Assembly: GCA_021202495.1 (NCBI GenBank)
Contig: JAJQCX010000022.1
Span: 1 to 13,037 of the forward strand
Source of the DNA: Clostridia bacterium
GTDB lineage: Bacteria > Bacillota > Clostridia > UMGS1883
Reading direction: 5' to 3'
Length of the DNA stretch: 13,037 nt
Of this stretch, positions 1 through 7,140 are shown piece after piece (position 1 is the first letter of the stretch; the number at the start of each line of letters is the position of its first letter). The notes under the pieces are model-generated. The model was not told where the DNA came from. It did no database searches and worked only from the letters and a program-made list of their open reading frames with translations. The translations under genes were made by a program, and so were the position numbers.

Positions 1-120
1 ATCATATAATAATGGGAATTGCAATAATTTTTTGAAAGGATGAGGTAAATTTGTTTTGGGTACTATATTCAAACAGAAGCGCCTGCGCGGATTTTTGTGC
101 GGGCGTGATTTTCGGTTCAA

Positions 121-150
121 TTGAAAAGAGGGGCGATTGTCGCCCCTCGT
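121..150 (-). terminator. Intrinsic terminator of the 157-612 gene
   Basis: A perfect 9-bp stem (128-136 with 140-148, GAGGGGCGA/TCGCCCCTC) with a 3-nt loop lies just after the stop codon at 157. Read on the minus strand it is followed by four T residues (127-124). This is a classic rho-independent terminator ending the leftward unit. Confidence 0.88.
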
Positions 151-156
151 GAAAAC

Positions 157-612
157 TTATTCGGTTTCCGATTCTTCCGCTTCTTCTTCGGCTAACATTT
201 CCTGAAATTCGTCGGAATCTATCGTCGAGTTTACATACGCCGCGCGGTAAAAGCTCAGCGCTTCGCGGGTCGTTTTTTCCTGCTCTTTTGCCATAGCGAC
301 GGCGGATTCGGCTTTCCATTCGGAGTCCGCTTTTTCTATGCAGTCATAAGCTTTTTTGCGCAATGTTTCGCACTCCGCCAAAAGAGCGTCAACCCTTGCT
401 AAGATTGCCTCGGGCGTTACATTTGTCGATTCATTCATATTACCGGATTTCATCCTTTCCGTATCGTTGGCGGAAAGCGTCGCGGCAAAACGGACAGCGT
501 TTTCGCCGACATAATACGCCTTTCCGCTTTTAACCATGCCCCTTGCCCTTTTCGGGTAGGTTTCTCCGATTTTTTTGCCTGTTTCGTCAAGAACCGCAAT
601 GTTTTTTGTCAT
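157..612 (-). CDS. Conserved clostridial hypothetical protein with N-terminal YPKRARG motif
   Basis: Encodes 151 aa from the ATG at 612. The N-terminus reads as a short beta-rich segment (VLDETGKKIGETYPKRARG, then VKSGKAYYVGENAVRF), a pattern I recognise from small Clostridia proteins of unknown function. From about residue 60 the rest is helical and charged, probably coiled coil, ending in a Glu-rich acidic tail (EEEAEESETE). An in-frame ATG at 621 exists, but the GAGGGG Shine-Dalgarno (622-627) touches it, whereas it lies 9 nt before the ATG at 612, so I choose 612. There is no signal peptide or membrane segment. It is monocistronic, with its own consensus promoter at 691-719 and a terminator at 121-150. 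The 5' leader contains a near-copy of the start region. The molecular function is unknown. Confidence 0.8.
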   Translation of the reverse strand: MTKNIAVLDETGKKIGETYPKRARGMVKSGKAYYVGENAVRFAATLSANDTERMKSGNMNESTNVTPEAILARVDALLAECETLRKKAYDCIEKADSEWKAESAVAMAKEQEKTTREALSFYRAAYVNSTIDSDEFQEMLAEEEAEESETE

Positions 613-677
613 GGGTGTCATCCCCTCAGTTCCATAAGTATTTGCACATACCGTTTTTTGTTATGGGTGCCGTCCCC
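601..677 (-). repeat. 25-nt imperfect direct repeat of the translation start region in the leader
   Basis: Positions 601-625 and 653-677 match at 22 of 25 bases, offset by exactly 52 nt. The differences are at 610/662, 618/670 and 620/672. On the minus strand the copy at 601-625 holds the GGGG of the RBS, the ATG at 612 and the first codons. The copy at 653-677, in the leader, has the same GGGG and ACAAAAAAC but reads ATA where the start codon would be. Confidence 0.85.
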
Positions 678-690
678 GGTGCATGGATGT

Positions 691-719
691 ATTATAGCAT
701 TATTTGAGAGGTTTGTCAA
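691..719 (-). promoter_or_regulatory. Perfect sigma-A consensus promoter for the 157-612 gene
   Basis: On the minus strand TTGACA (719-714) is followed by a 17-bp spacer and TATAAT (696-691), an exact match to the housekeeping consensus. The -35 box begins 2 bp after the stop codon of the upstream acyltransferase gene (722-724). Transcription should start near 684, giving a leader of about 70 nt. Confidence 0.88.
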
Positions 720-721
720 TC

Positions 722-1258
722 TTAAGGCTGCCAAGAGATATTTTCTTTTATCACCTTTGCGGGGTTGCCGGCGACAAGGGCGCGCTTTGGAACGTCGTGC
801 GTTACGACGCTGCCCGCCGCGACGACAGCGCCTTCGCCTATTGTGACGCCCTTTAAGATTGTGACGCCGCAGGCAATCCACACATGGTCTTCGATAACGA
901 CGGGCTTTATTTTTTCGGTGTCGGATTGAAATTTGTGATAGTCGCGGTCTAAAATGTTGCAGTCCCATGCGATATTAACGCCGTTTCCAATTTTTACGCT
1001 TTCGCCGGCGTGTATTTCGGTGCGGTCGCCGATGTAGCTTTTGTCGCCGATTTCAATCACGGCTTTTTTGTTTACTCCTGCGGCTGAAAGCTTTACGTCG
1101 CGGTGAAGAAAAACTCTGTCGCCCAAAGAGACCGCGCCGTTGGATTTCATAATTCTGACCCTTTTTTCGCAGCGCAGAAGGCTGCCGCATTTATCGGTTT
1201 TGAGGCGTTTGAACATTCCGCGCAGAACCGCGGCGATATTGTTAATCGTTTCAGACAT
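722..1258 (-). CDS. Hexapeptide-repeat acyltransferase (putative acetyltransferase)
   Basis: Encodes 178 aa of the left-handed beta-helix (LbH) acyltransferase fold. Residues about 42-170 show hexapeptide repeats: VSLGDRVFL, IEIGDKSYIG, VKIGNGVNI, VVIEDHVWIACGVTILKGVTIGEGAVVAAGSVV. The ending DVPKRALVAGNPAKVI is the usual closing segment of O-acetyltransferases of the WbbJ/xenobiotic acetyltransferase type. His108 in DRDYHK is the likely catalytic base. The first 30 or so residues are helical and basic. The probable role is acetyl-CoA-dependent O-acetylation of a surface glycan sugar, in keeping with wecB upstream; the acceptor cannot be told. The start is supported by AGGAG (1270-1266) 7 nt before the ATG. 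A terminator-like hairpin (1272-1310) lies directly before this RBS and no promoter is visible between, so expression seems to depend on readthrough. Confidence 0.87.
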   Translation of the reverse strand: MSETINNIAAVLRGMFKRLKTDKCGSLLRCEKRVRIMKSNGAVSLGDRVFLHRDVKLSAAGVNKKAVIEIGDKSYIGDRTEIHAGESVKIGNGVNIAWDCNILDRDYHKFQSDTEKIKPVVIEDHVWIACGVTILKGVTIGEGAVVAAGSVVTHDVPKRALVAGNPAKVIKENISWQP

Positions 1259-1271
1259 GATAATTCTCCTT

Positions 1272-1310
1272 AAAAATCAAAGACGGAGATTGTTGAATTT
1301 CCGTCTTTGA
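1272..1310 (-). terminator. Terminator or attenuator hairpin before the acyltransferase gene
   Basis: An 11-bp perfect stem (1277-1287 with 1300-1310, TCAAAGACGGA/TCCGTCTTTGA) with a 12-nt loop is followed on the minus strand by five T residues (1276-1272). It starts 11 nt after the stop of the 1322-1819 gene. The T-tract ends 1 nt before the AGGAG RBS of the acyltransferase. Confidence 0.82.
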
Positions 1311-1321
1311 CAATTTGTTTT

Positions 1322-1819
1322 TTACCTGATGGATTTGTGAGAGGTGTGGCGGTCGAGCTCGTTTAACATCATTTCCGTCGGAGTGAAAAGCAGAACCGTC
1401 TTTTTGCCCTCGCGTTCAAAGAGCGCGAAATATGTCTTTTCGTCGTCCTTGTCGGTTGCGGCATTTATCGTTTCGTCCGCGCCCTCGATCATGCTCTTAA
1501 AATCCGCTCTGTTGTACGGTGCGCACGCGAGCATGTCCGAAATGAAGAAGTCGGCTACGCTCTTGCGTTTGTTGCCGCTTTTTAAAATTTCAACGGTCAG
1601 TCTTTGCGAAATTGTGTAAGCGTATTCGGCTTTGAAGGTGTTGAACATGAGATAGATTGCGCCGCCGCCGAGCGCGATGAATACACCCGCGATAAAGCCG
1701 ACGAACGTCAGGATAAGAGAGCATACGACAATGTAAACGACAATCACCGCGATAAAGCTTGCGGTCTGCTTTGTGTCCCAATGCTTCGCCGCCACAAATT
1801 CTTTGCTTTTTTCATCCAT
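1322..1819 (-). CDS. Small membrane protein, resembles DUF6106-type clostridial proteins
   Basis: Encodes 165 aa. Two adjacent hydrophobic helices at about residues 20-39 and 40-59 form a membrane hairpin, followed by a roughly 105-residue soluble domain (EYAYTISQRLTVEIL, KRKSVADFFISDMLACAPYN, then an acidic stretch and a beta-rich KTYFALFEREGKKTVLLFTP). This layout reminds me of the uncharacterised DUF6106 family of Clostridia, but I recall that family only loosely. It has an AAGGAAGG Shine-Dalgarno (1836-1829) about 10 nt before the ATG. It follows wecB with a 30-nt gap and is probably co-transcribed with it; a terminator follows. The function is unknown. The soluble part probably faces the cytoplasm, given the basic residues after the second helix. 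Confidence 0.8.
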   Translation of the reverse strand: MDEKSKEFVAAKHWDTKQTASFIAVIVVYIVVCSLILTFVGFIAGVFIALGGGAIYLMFNTFKAEYAYTISQRLTVEILKSGNKRKSVADFFISDMLACAPYNRADFKSMIEGADETINAATDKDDEKTYFALFEREGKKTVLLFTPTEMMLNELDRHTSHKSIR

Positions 1820-1849
1820 AAAATTATTCCTTCCTTCTTTATTGAAGAT

Positions 1850-2941
1850 TTACCCTTCTAAGATGTCGGCAATTCTGATGCTTGCTTTGCCGTCACCGTA
1901 GGGGTTTGACGCTTTGCTCATTCTTTCGTATTCCTCTTTGTCCTCCAAAAGCTGCTTGAAAGCGTCGTATATTGTTTCCTCATTCGTGCCGACGAGCTTG
2001 AGCGTTCCGGCAGCAATGCCCTCGGGGCGCTCGGTGGTGTCGCGCATAACAAGCACCGGCTTGCCGAGCGACGGCGCTTCCTCCTGAATGCCTCCGCTGT
2101 CGGTTAAAATGAGATAACTTCTCGCCAAAAAATTGTGAAAATCGAGCACGTCCAAAGGCTCTATTATGTGTATTCTCTCGTCTCCGTCAAGGATTTCGCG
2201 CGCCGCGGAGCGTACCTTGGGGTTCATGTGAATGGGATATATCGCCTTTACGTCGGGGTGTTCGTCAATGATGCGGCGGATTGCGCGGAACATGTTTTTC
2301 ATTGGCTCGCCCAAATTTTCGCGCCTGTGCGCGGTTATCATGATGAGCTTTGAGCCCTCCGCCCATTTCAATTCCTCGTGGGTGTAATCCTCGCGCACGG
2401 TTATTTTGAGCGCGTCAATCGCGGTGTTGCCGGTGACAAAAATGCTCTCCGCGCTTTTTCCCTCACGCAGAAGATTTTCCTTTGCAAGCTCGGTCGGTGC
2501 GAAATTGTATTTCGCCACAATGCCGACCGCCTGACGGTTGAACTCTTCGGGGTAGGGGGAATAGATGTTATATGTCCGCAGTCCCGCTTCGACATGCCCC
2601 ACGGGAATTTGCAGATAATAGCACGCAAGAGCGGTGACGAACGTTGTCGAGGTGTCGCCGTGAACCAGAACAACGTCGGGCTTTACCTCTTCTAAAACAG
2701 CTTTGACGGAGCTTAAAATATTTATAGTGATGTCAAAAAGCGTCTGCCCGTCCTTCATTATCGCCAAATCGTAATCCGGCACAACGTCGAACGCTTTTAA
2801 AACCGCGTCGAGCATTTCGCGGTGCTGACCGCTCACGCAGACGATTGTTTCAACGCTTTTGCGCTTTTTCAGCTCGCGCACAAGAGGGCACATTTTAATC
2901 GCCTCGGGTCTCGTCCCGAAAACAAGCATTATTTTTTTCAT
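1850..2941 (-). CDS. wecB: UDP-N-acetylglucosamine 2-epimerase (non-hydrolysing)
   Basis: Encodes 363 aa, full length for the family (GT-B fold). It interconverts UDP-GlcNAc and UDP-ManNAc in the cytoplasm, supplying ManNAc for teichoic acid linkage units or surface polysaccharides. Family motifs in order: FGTRPEAIK (8-16), SGQHREML (37-44), HGDTSTT (94-100), GHVEAGLRT (115-123), the YPEEFNRQ segment (130-137), TAHRRENLG (203-211), DSGGIQEEAPSLGKPVLVMR (281-300) and TERPEG (303-308). The catalytic acidic residues and the UDP-binding region appear intact. GGGAG lies about 7 nt before the ATG. It is first in a leftward operon with the membrane protein and perhaps the acyltransferase, which suggests envelope glycan synthesis. 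An extended -10 promoter lies at 2974-2982. Confidence 0.95.
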   Translation of the reverse strand: MKKIMLVFGTRPEAIKMCPLVRELKKRKSVETIVCVSGQHREMLDAVLKAFDVVPDYDLAIMKDGQTLFDITINILSSVKAVLEEVKPDVVLVHGDTSTTFVTALACYYLQIPVGHVEAGLRTYNIYSPYPEEFNRQAVGIVAKYNFAPTELAKENLLREGKSAESIFVTGNTAIDALKITVREDYTHEELKWAEGSKLIMITAHRRENLGEPMKNMFRAIRRIIDEHPDVKAIYPIHMNPKVRSAAREILDGDERIHIIEPLDVLDFHNFLARSYLILTDSGGIQEEAPSLGKPVLVMRDTTERPEGIAAGTLKLVGTNEETIYDAFKQLLEDKEEYERMSKASNPYGDGKASIRIADILEG

Positions 2942-2973
2942 AACGCAACTCCCGCAAAGATAAAAATTAATGC

Positions 2974-3002
2974 ATTATATCAATACTATACTATTTATAC
3001 CA
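2974..3002 (-). promoter_or_regulatory. Probable wecB promoter (extended -10)
   Basis: On the minus strand TGATATAAT (2982-2974) gives an extended -10 box. The base sequence 17 bp upstream (TGGTAT, 3002-2997) is a poor -35, which extended -10 promoters tolerate. Transcription would start about 7 nt beyond, leaving a leader of about 25 nt before the wecB ATG at 2941. Confidence 0.55.
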
Positions 3003-3133
3003 CAAATTTCTTTGTATGTCCATCCCACGCGACCAGCGTGCCGCGGAGCGCTATTTCGCGCATCAGTGCGTCGGGGAAATTACTTTAAAGCCGCGGTTTA
3101 TAATGCGGTCAGGCGGGTTGCTTTATCGAAAAG

Positions 3134-3161
3134 GCATATATTTTATCGGGAGGCATATAAT
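3134..3161 (+). promoter_or_regulatory. Candidate sigma-E-like sporulation promoter for the M50 protease gene
   Basis: GCATATA (3134-3140) and CATATAAT (3154-3161) are separated by 13 bp. This resembles the sigma-E pattern as I remember it (an ATAT-containing -35 and CATACAAT-like -10, 13-14 bp apart). The two boxes are part of a 9-bp direct repeat AGGCATATA (3132-3140, 3151-3159). No good sigma-A -35 pairs with the TATAAT at 3156. The start site would fall near 3168, just before the RBS at 3178. Confidence 0.45.
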
Positions 3162-3190
3162 TTATTATTTGATTTTCGAGGAGGCGGCGG

Positions 3191-3733
3191 GTGAATATTA
3201 TCGGCATAAGTCCTTTTACGCCGCTTGCCTTTTTGACGGCGTTTTTTATGGGGTGTTTGGAAAAATACGCTCTTTTGTATGCACTTGTCTTTGCGCATGA
3301 GGTTGTTCATTTTTTGACGGCGTGGATTATGGGTGCGGGGAAAGGGAAAATACATCTTTTGCCGTGGGGGTGTATGCTTTCGCTCTCATCGCCTCCCGCG
3401 GGGATAAAGGGGGCTGTTATTTTTGCGTCGGGGCCGCTTTTTAACGCCGCTCTTTTTTTGTTGGGAATATTCAAAGCGGAAAACGCGGTTCTCGCGGCGT
3501 TTAATTTGCTGCCGATAAGACCGCTTGACGGGGGAATGATTGTGTCGTTACTGTTTCCGAAGGCAGCGTTTTGGGTGGGGCTTGTAAGCTGTGCGGCGCT
3601 CTTTGAGGCGTCTTTAATTTGGCATTTGCCGCCGCTTTTGCCGGTTGTGCTGCTTATACTGCTGTTTTCGGATAGGCTGTCGATTAACGGGAAAGTCAAG
3701 AGGAAAGCGCGGGAGATGATGGGGAAAGAGTGA
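3191..3733 (+). CDS. M50 family intramembrane metalloprotease, SpoIVFB-like
   Basis: Encodes 180 aa starting with GTG. GAGGAGG (3178-3184) lies 6 nt upstream and decides the start. The zinc site is complete: HEVVH (36-40) within a hydrophobic helix, and the second motif NLLPIRPLDGG (105-115) with the metal-ligand Asp113. About five to six hydrophobic segments span residues 8-170. In Bacilli, SpoIVFB cleaves pro-sigma-K in the mother cell; the Bacillus protein is about 288 aa and ends in a CBS domain, which is absent here. No spoIVFA-like inhibitor gene is adjacent. The position directly before the TIGR03960 radical SAM gene is the arrangement I know from Clostridia. Pro-sigma-K processing is an inference; another membrane substrate is possible. 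Confidence 0.85.
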   Translation: MNIIGISPFTPLAFLTAFFMGCLEKYALLYALVFAHEVVHFLTAWIMGAGKGKIHLLPWGCMLSLSSPPAGIKGAVIFASGPLFNAALFLLGIFKAENAVLAAFNLLPIRPLDGGMIVSLLFPKAAFWVGLVSCAALFEASLIWHLPPLLPVVLLILLFSDRLSINGKVKRKAREMMGKE

Positions 3734-3750
3734 TTAAAGTGAAATTTTTA

Positions 3751-3779
3751 TTGAAATGGGGCTGATAAAATTGTATAAT
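3751..3779 (+). promoter_or_regulatory. Sigma-A promoter for the radical SAM operon
   Basis: TTGAAA (3751-3756), a 17-bp spacer and TATAAT (3774-3779) match the consensus at 11 of 12 positions. The start site near 3786 gives a leader of about 25 nt. It separates expression of the radical SAM, DUF2344 and downstream genes from the protease gene ending at 3733. Confidence 0.75.
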
Positions 3780-3810
3780 AGATACAAACGAAGACGAAAG
3801 GGAAAAAATA

Positions 3811-5649
3811 ATGCTTGATATAGATGAAATTTTGAAAAAAGTGCAGAAGCCCGCAGCTTACACGGGCGGGGAGATCAACAGCGTCGTCAAGGATAAGAAT
3901 GCGGTTAAGATAAGATACGGGTTTTGTTTTCCCGACACTTATGAAGTCGGAATGAGCCATTTGGGGATAAAAATTCTTTACAATTGCTTAAATTCCCGCA
4001 AGGATACGTGGTGCGAGAGAGTGTTTGCGCCGTGGATTGACATGGAAAATGAAATGAGGCGGACGAATACGCCGCTTTTTGCTCTGGAAAGCCGCGAAAG
4101 CGTGCGGCATTTCGACTTTTTGGGATTTACGCTGCAATATGAAATGAGCTACACGAACGTTTTGAATATGCTTGATTTGGCGGGGGTGCCGCTGCGCTCG
4201 TGCGAGAGGGGAGAGGGCGATCCGTTTGTCAACGCGGGCGGACCGTGCGCGTATAACCCCGAGCCGCTGGCGGAAATATGCGACTTTTTCACGATGGGAG
4301 AGGGTGAAGAGGTCATTCATGAGCTGATGGACGCATATATCGAATGGCAGAACGAGGGCGGCAAGCGGATTGACTATTTGAAAAAGATTGCGAAAATTGA
4401 GGGAATTTACGTTCCGTGCCTTTACGACGTGGAATATAACGAGGACAAGACAATAAAGAGCTTTGCGCCGAACTGCGAAGAGGCAAAGCCGCGCGTGAGA
4501 AAGCGCATTATCGAAAAGCTGGACGAGGTTGTATTTCCCGAAAAATTCATCGTGCCTTACACCGGCATTGTGCACGACAGAATTTCGATTGAAATTTTCC
4601 GCGGATGCATACGCGGGTGCCGCTTTTGCCAGGCGGGAATGATTTACCGCCCTGTGAGGGAAAAGAGCAGCGAAAGACTTGCGAGCGATGCGGAAAAGCT
4701 GATAAAATCTACCGGATATGAGGAGCTGTCGCTCTGCTCACTTTCGACGAGCGACTACACGAAATTTCAGGAGCTTGCGGACAAGCTTTTGAAGATAACA
4801 GAGAAGGAAAAGATAGGTCTTTCGCTGCCGTCGCTCAGGGTGGACAATTTTTCGCTTGAGCTCATGGAAAAGGTGCAGAAGGTGAGAAAGAGCGGGCTGA
4901 CATTTGCGCCCGAGGCGGGAACGCAGAGAATGCGCGACGTGATAAACAAGAATGTGACGGAGGACGATCTTCTAAAGAGCGCGTCGCTCGCGTTTTCGGG
5001 CGGGTGGAACACGATAAAGCTTTATTTCATGATAGGGCTGCCGTATGAAACGGACGAAGATGTGGAGGGCATTGCGCGCCTTTCGGAGGAGGTTGTGGAG
5101 ACTTATTACGCGGTGACGGGCGGAAAAAAGAGACCGCCGAATGTGAACATAGGCGTTTCGAGCTTTGTGCCAAAGCCGTTCACGCCGTTTCAGTGGGCGG
5201 CGCAAAACGAGCGCGAAGAACTGCGCCGCAAGCAGAAGCTCTTAAAGAACGCAATACACAACAGGCATGTGAAATACAGCTATCATGAAAGCGACGTTTC
5301 CGTTTTGGAAGGGATTTTTGCGCGAGGCGACAGGCGGCTCAACGATGTGCTCATTCGCGCGCATGAGCTGGGCTGCAAATTCGATTCATGGAACGAGACG
5401 TTTTCGCCCGAAAAATGGCAGCAGGCTTTTGACGACTGCGGCGTTGATCCTTTCTTTTACACGCGCGAGCGGGATTATGGCGAGATTTTCCCGTGGGATT
5501 TTGTGGACATTGGCGTGACGAAGAGCTTTTTGCGCCGCGAGAACGAGAAAGCAAAAAAGGCGGAAACGACGCCGAACTGCCGCGAAAAATGCTCCGGCTG
5601 CGGGGCAAACAGGCTTTGCGAGGGAGGGATTTGCAGTGTCGGGACTTGA
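3811..5649 (+). CDS. B12-binding-domain-type radical SAM protein, TIGR03960 family
   Basis: Encodes 612 aa. The N-terminal half (about 1-250) has the cobalamin-binding-like fold of this family, with FCFPDTYEVGMSHLG (38-52) and GEGEE (163-167). The radical SAM cluster motif CIRGCRFC (Cys266, Cys270, Cys273) follows EIFRG; the AdoMet barrel continues with LPSLRVDNF, FAPEAGT and PYETDED. The C-terminus is Cys-rich (CREKCSGCGANRLCEGGIC), as in family members, and may bind metal. The RBS AAAGGG lies 8 nt before the ATG. The 3' end overlaps the DUF2344 gene by 14 nt, so the two are translationally coupled. In other Clostridia this pair is usually followed by ribonuclease G and rplU; here a restriction-modification module follows. 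The substrate is unknown; a role in RNA or ribosome modification has been suspected from that context. Confidence 0.93.
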   Translation: MLDIDEILKKVQKPAAYTGGEINSVVKDKNAVKIRYGFCFPDTYEVGMSHLGIKILYNCLNSRKDTWCERVFAPWIDMENEMRRTNTPLFALESRESVRHFDFLGFTLQYEMSYTNVLNMLDLAGVPLRSCERGEGDPFVNAGGPCAYNPEPLAEICDFFTMGEGEEVIHELMDAYIEWQNEGGKRIDYLKKIAKIEGIYVPCLYDVEYNEDKTIKSFAPNCEEAKPRVRKRIIEKLDEVVFPEKFIVPYTGIVHDRISIEIFRGCIRGCRFCQAGMIYRPVREKSSERLASDAEKLIKSTGYEELSLCSLSTSDYTKFQELADKLLKITEKEKIGLSLPSLRVDNFSLELMEKVQKVRKSGLTFAPEAGTQRMRDVINKNVTEDDLLKSASLAFSGGWNTIKLYFMIGLPYETDEDVEGIARLSEEVVETYYAVTGGKKRPPNVNIGVSSFVPKPFTPFQWAAQNEREELRRKQKLLKNAIHNRHVKYSYHESDVSVLEGIFARGDRRLNDVLIRAHELGCKFDSWNETFSPEKWQQAFDDCGVDPFFYTRERDYGEIFPWDFVDIGVTKSFLRRENEKAKKAETTPNCREKCSGCGANRLCEGGICSVGT

Positions 5650-6271
5650 TTTTTATGCGAGATACGAAAAAAAGGGCGTGGCAAAATATGTTTCCCATCT
5701 TGACATGGTGCGTATGTTTAACCGAGTGTTTCGCAGAGGCGGAATACCTATTGCGTATTCCGAGGGGTTTAACCCGCATCCGAAAATTTCGTTTGCGCTG
5801 CCGCTTCCGGTCTTCTTCGAGAGCGAATGCGAAATGTTAATATTTGCGCTTTCCGAACCCATGGAAACGGATGAGCTTTTGAAGCGGTTTAACGCCGTGT
5901 GCCCCGAAGGGCTCAAGGTGACGGGAGTTTTTGAGGGGAAAGCCAATGTTAAGGATTTGAGCTTTGCGAGGTATTTTGTAAAAGTAAACGCTCCGACGAG
6001 TGAGCAAATCGACGCCTTTTTAAAGCTTGACGAAATAGTCGTGCCGAAAAAGACGAAAAGCGGAATAAAGGACATGAATATAAAGAATGATATTAAGAGC
6101 ATTTCGATTGCGGACGGCGGGCTTTTGACAGTCGTCGCCGCAGGGTCAAACGCGAACTTGAAGCCCGATGTTGTGATGAACGCGATGAACAAATATATCG
6201 AAGACTACGAGGGAAAGAGCGCGGAATATCTGCGGCTGGAGATACTCAATTCACAAATGGAGATAATATGA
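5636..6271 (+). CDS. DUF2344 / TIGR03936 radical SAM-linked protein
   Basis: Encodes 211 aa from a GTG start with a GGGAGGG Shine-Dalgarno (5622-5628) 7 nt upstream, lying inside the radical SAM gene. The N-terminal ARYEKKGVAKYVSHLDMVRMFNR and YSEGFNPHPKISFALPLPV segments are typical of DUF2344, found fused to or adjacent to TIGR03960 radical SAM proteins. The length is normal. It presumably works with the 3811-5649 product; no reaction is established. The stop is followed after 12 nt by the restriction endonuclease start, so the inserted module can be read from this operon. Confidence 0.92.
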   Translation: MSGLDFYARYEKKGVAKYVSHLDMVRMFNRVFRRGGIPIAYSEGFNPHPKISFALPLPVFFESECEMLIFALSEPMETDELLKRFNAVCPEGLKVTGVFEGKANVKDLSFARYFVKVNAPTSEQIDAFLKLDEIVVPKKTKSGIKDMNIKNDIKSISIADGGLLTVVAAGSNANLKPDVVMNAMNKYIEDYEGKSAEYLRLEILNSQMEII

Positions 6272-6283
6272 GGCGGTGCGAAA

Positions 6284-7129
6284 ATGAGTAATATTATAGA
6301 TGCAATTATCAATTTGGTTAACAACCCTGTTGTTGAATTGAAAAGTACGTATTCGGGGAGAAACCGGGCAAATAATATGGGCGATGCATTAGAGGAATAT
6401 GTAAAGGATTTGTTTGCGGGAACATTTGCGTGCGAGGATGCGGCGGAGAGATTGGAAAAGATTTCGCGGACATTTTCATATTTGGGGAATACAAGCAATC
6501 CACCCGATGCAATGCTGCGCGGCGGTGATGCAATAGAGGTAAAAAAGATAGAATCCGACAATTCGGATTTGGCACTCAATTCCAGTCACCCTAAACATAT
6601 TTTAAACGTGAATTCGGATATGATTTCAAATGCCTGCAAAACAGCGGAACAGTGGAGCAAGAAAGATATAATTTATATTGTGGGAATAGTTCATCAAAAT
6701 CAGCTGCGGCATATGTGTATGGTTTACGGACTGGATTATTGTGCGTCAGAGCAAGTCTATGGGCGATTAAAACAGATTATCAGAGATGGAATTCAGCAAA
6801 TTCCGTACATAGAATTAGCGCCTACTCATGAGTTGGGAAGGCTTAACCGCGTGGATCCACTGGGGATAACATATCTCAGAGTAAGGGGAATGTGGGGCAT
6901 TGAAAATCCGTTTAAGGTATTCGAGTATGTCTATAGGCGGGATATGTCGAAAAAATTTAATTTTATGGCAATCATAAGAACAGACAAATATAATTCGTTT
7001 GGCAATGCTATTCAATTGGAACAGGTTGCGAGTGAAAACAGAAACCTCAAAATCAGTGACGTAAGAATTAAAGACCCGGATAATCCTGCTGTGCTGAACA
7101 ATGCAAAGCTTATTACATATGTGATTTGA
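6284..7129 (+). CDS. NgoPII-type type II restriction endonuclease (predicted GGCC)
   Basis: Encodes 281 aa matching the NgoPII restriction enzyme family over its whole length, as far as I recall that sequence: ELKSTYSGRNRANNMGDALEEY near the start, SYLGNTSNPPDAMLRGGDAIEVKK (65-88), and the RVDPLGITYLRVRGMWGIENPFKVFEYVY block (about 190-218). A PD-(D/E)xK nuclease core is visible: Asp75 in PPD and Glu85-Val-Lys87. NgoPII cuts GGCC, so this enzyme is predicted to do the same. The RBS is a modest AGGCGG (6271-6276), 7 nt before the ATG. Base composition is AT-richer than the flanking genes (22 of 60 G+C in 6301-6360 by hand count, against 38 of 60 in ligA at 8521-8580), suggesting horizontal acquisition. 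The endonuclease gene precedes the methyltransferase gene by 11 nt. Confidence 0.93.
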   Translation: MSNIIDAIINLVNNPVVELKSTYSGRNRANNMGDALEEYVKDLFAGTFACEDAAERLEKISRTFSYLGNTSNPPDAMLRGGDAIEVKKIESDNSDLALNSSHPKHILNVNSDMISNACKTAEQWSKKDIIYIVGIVHQNQLRHMCMVYGLDYCASEQVYGRLKQIIRDGIQQIPYIELAPTHELGRLNRVDPLGITYLRVRGMWGIENPFKVFEYVYRRDMSKKFNFMAIIRTDKYNSFGNAIQLEQVASENRNLKISDVRIKDPDNPAVLNNAKLITYVI

Positions 7130-7140
7130 GGGAGTTTCAG

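Noticed and set aside
80..105. A 9-bp stem with two G-U pairs near the left edge
   Set aside because: No T-run follows on either strand and no gene lies close enough; it may be a chance GC-rich hairpin.
3099..3104. TATAAT upstream of the M50 protease gene
   Set aside because: No acceptable -35 lies 16-18 bp upstream (GAAATT at 3076-3081) and there is no extended -10, so the sigma-E-like pair at 3134-3161 fits better.
2942..3190. Divergent wecB/protease intergenic region checked for an RNA gene or CRISPR-like repeat
   Set aside because: Apart from the two promoter candidates and the 9-bp direct repeat I see no tRNA, riboswitch or repeat array.
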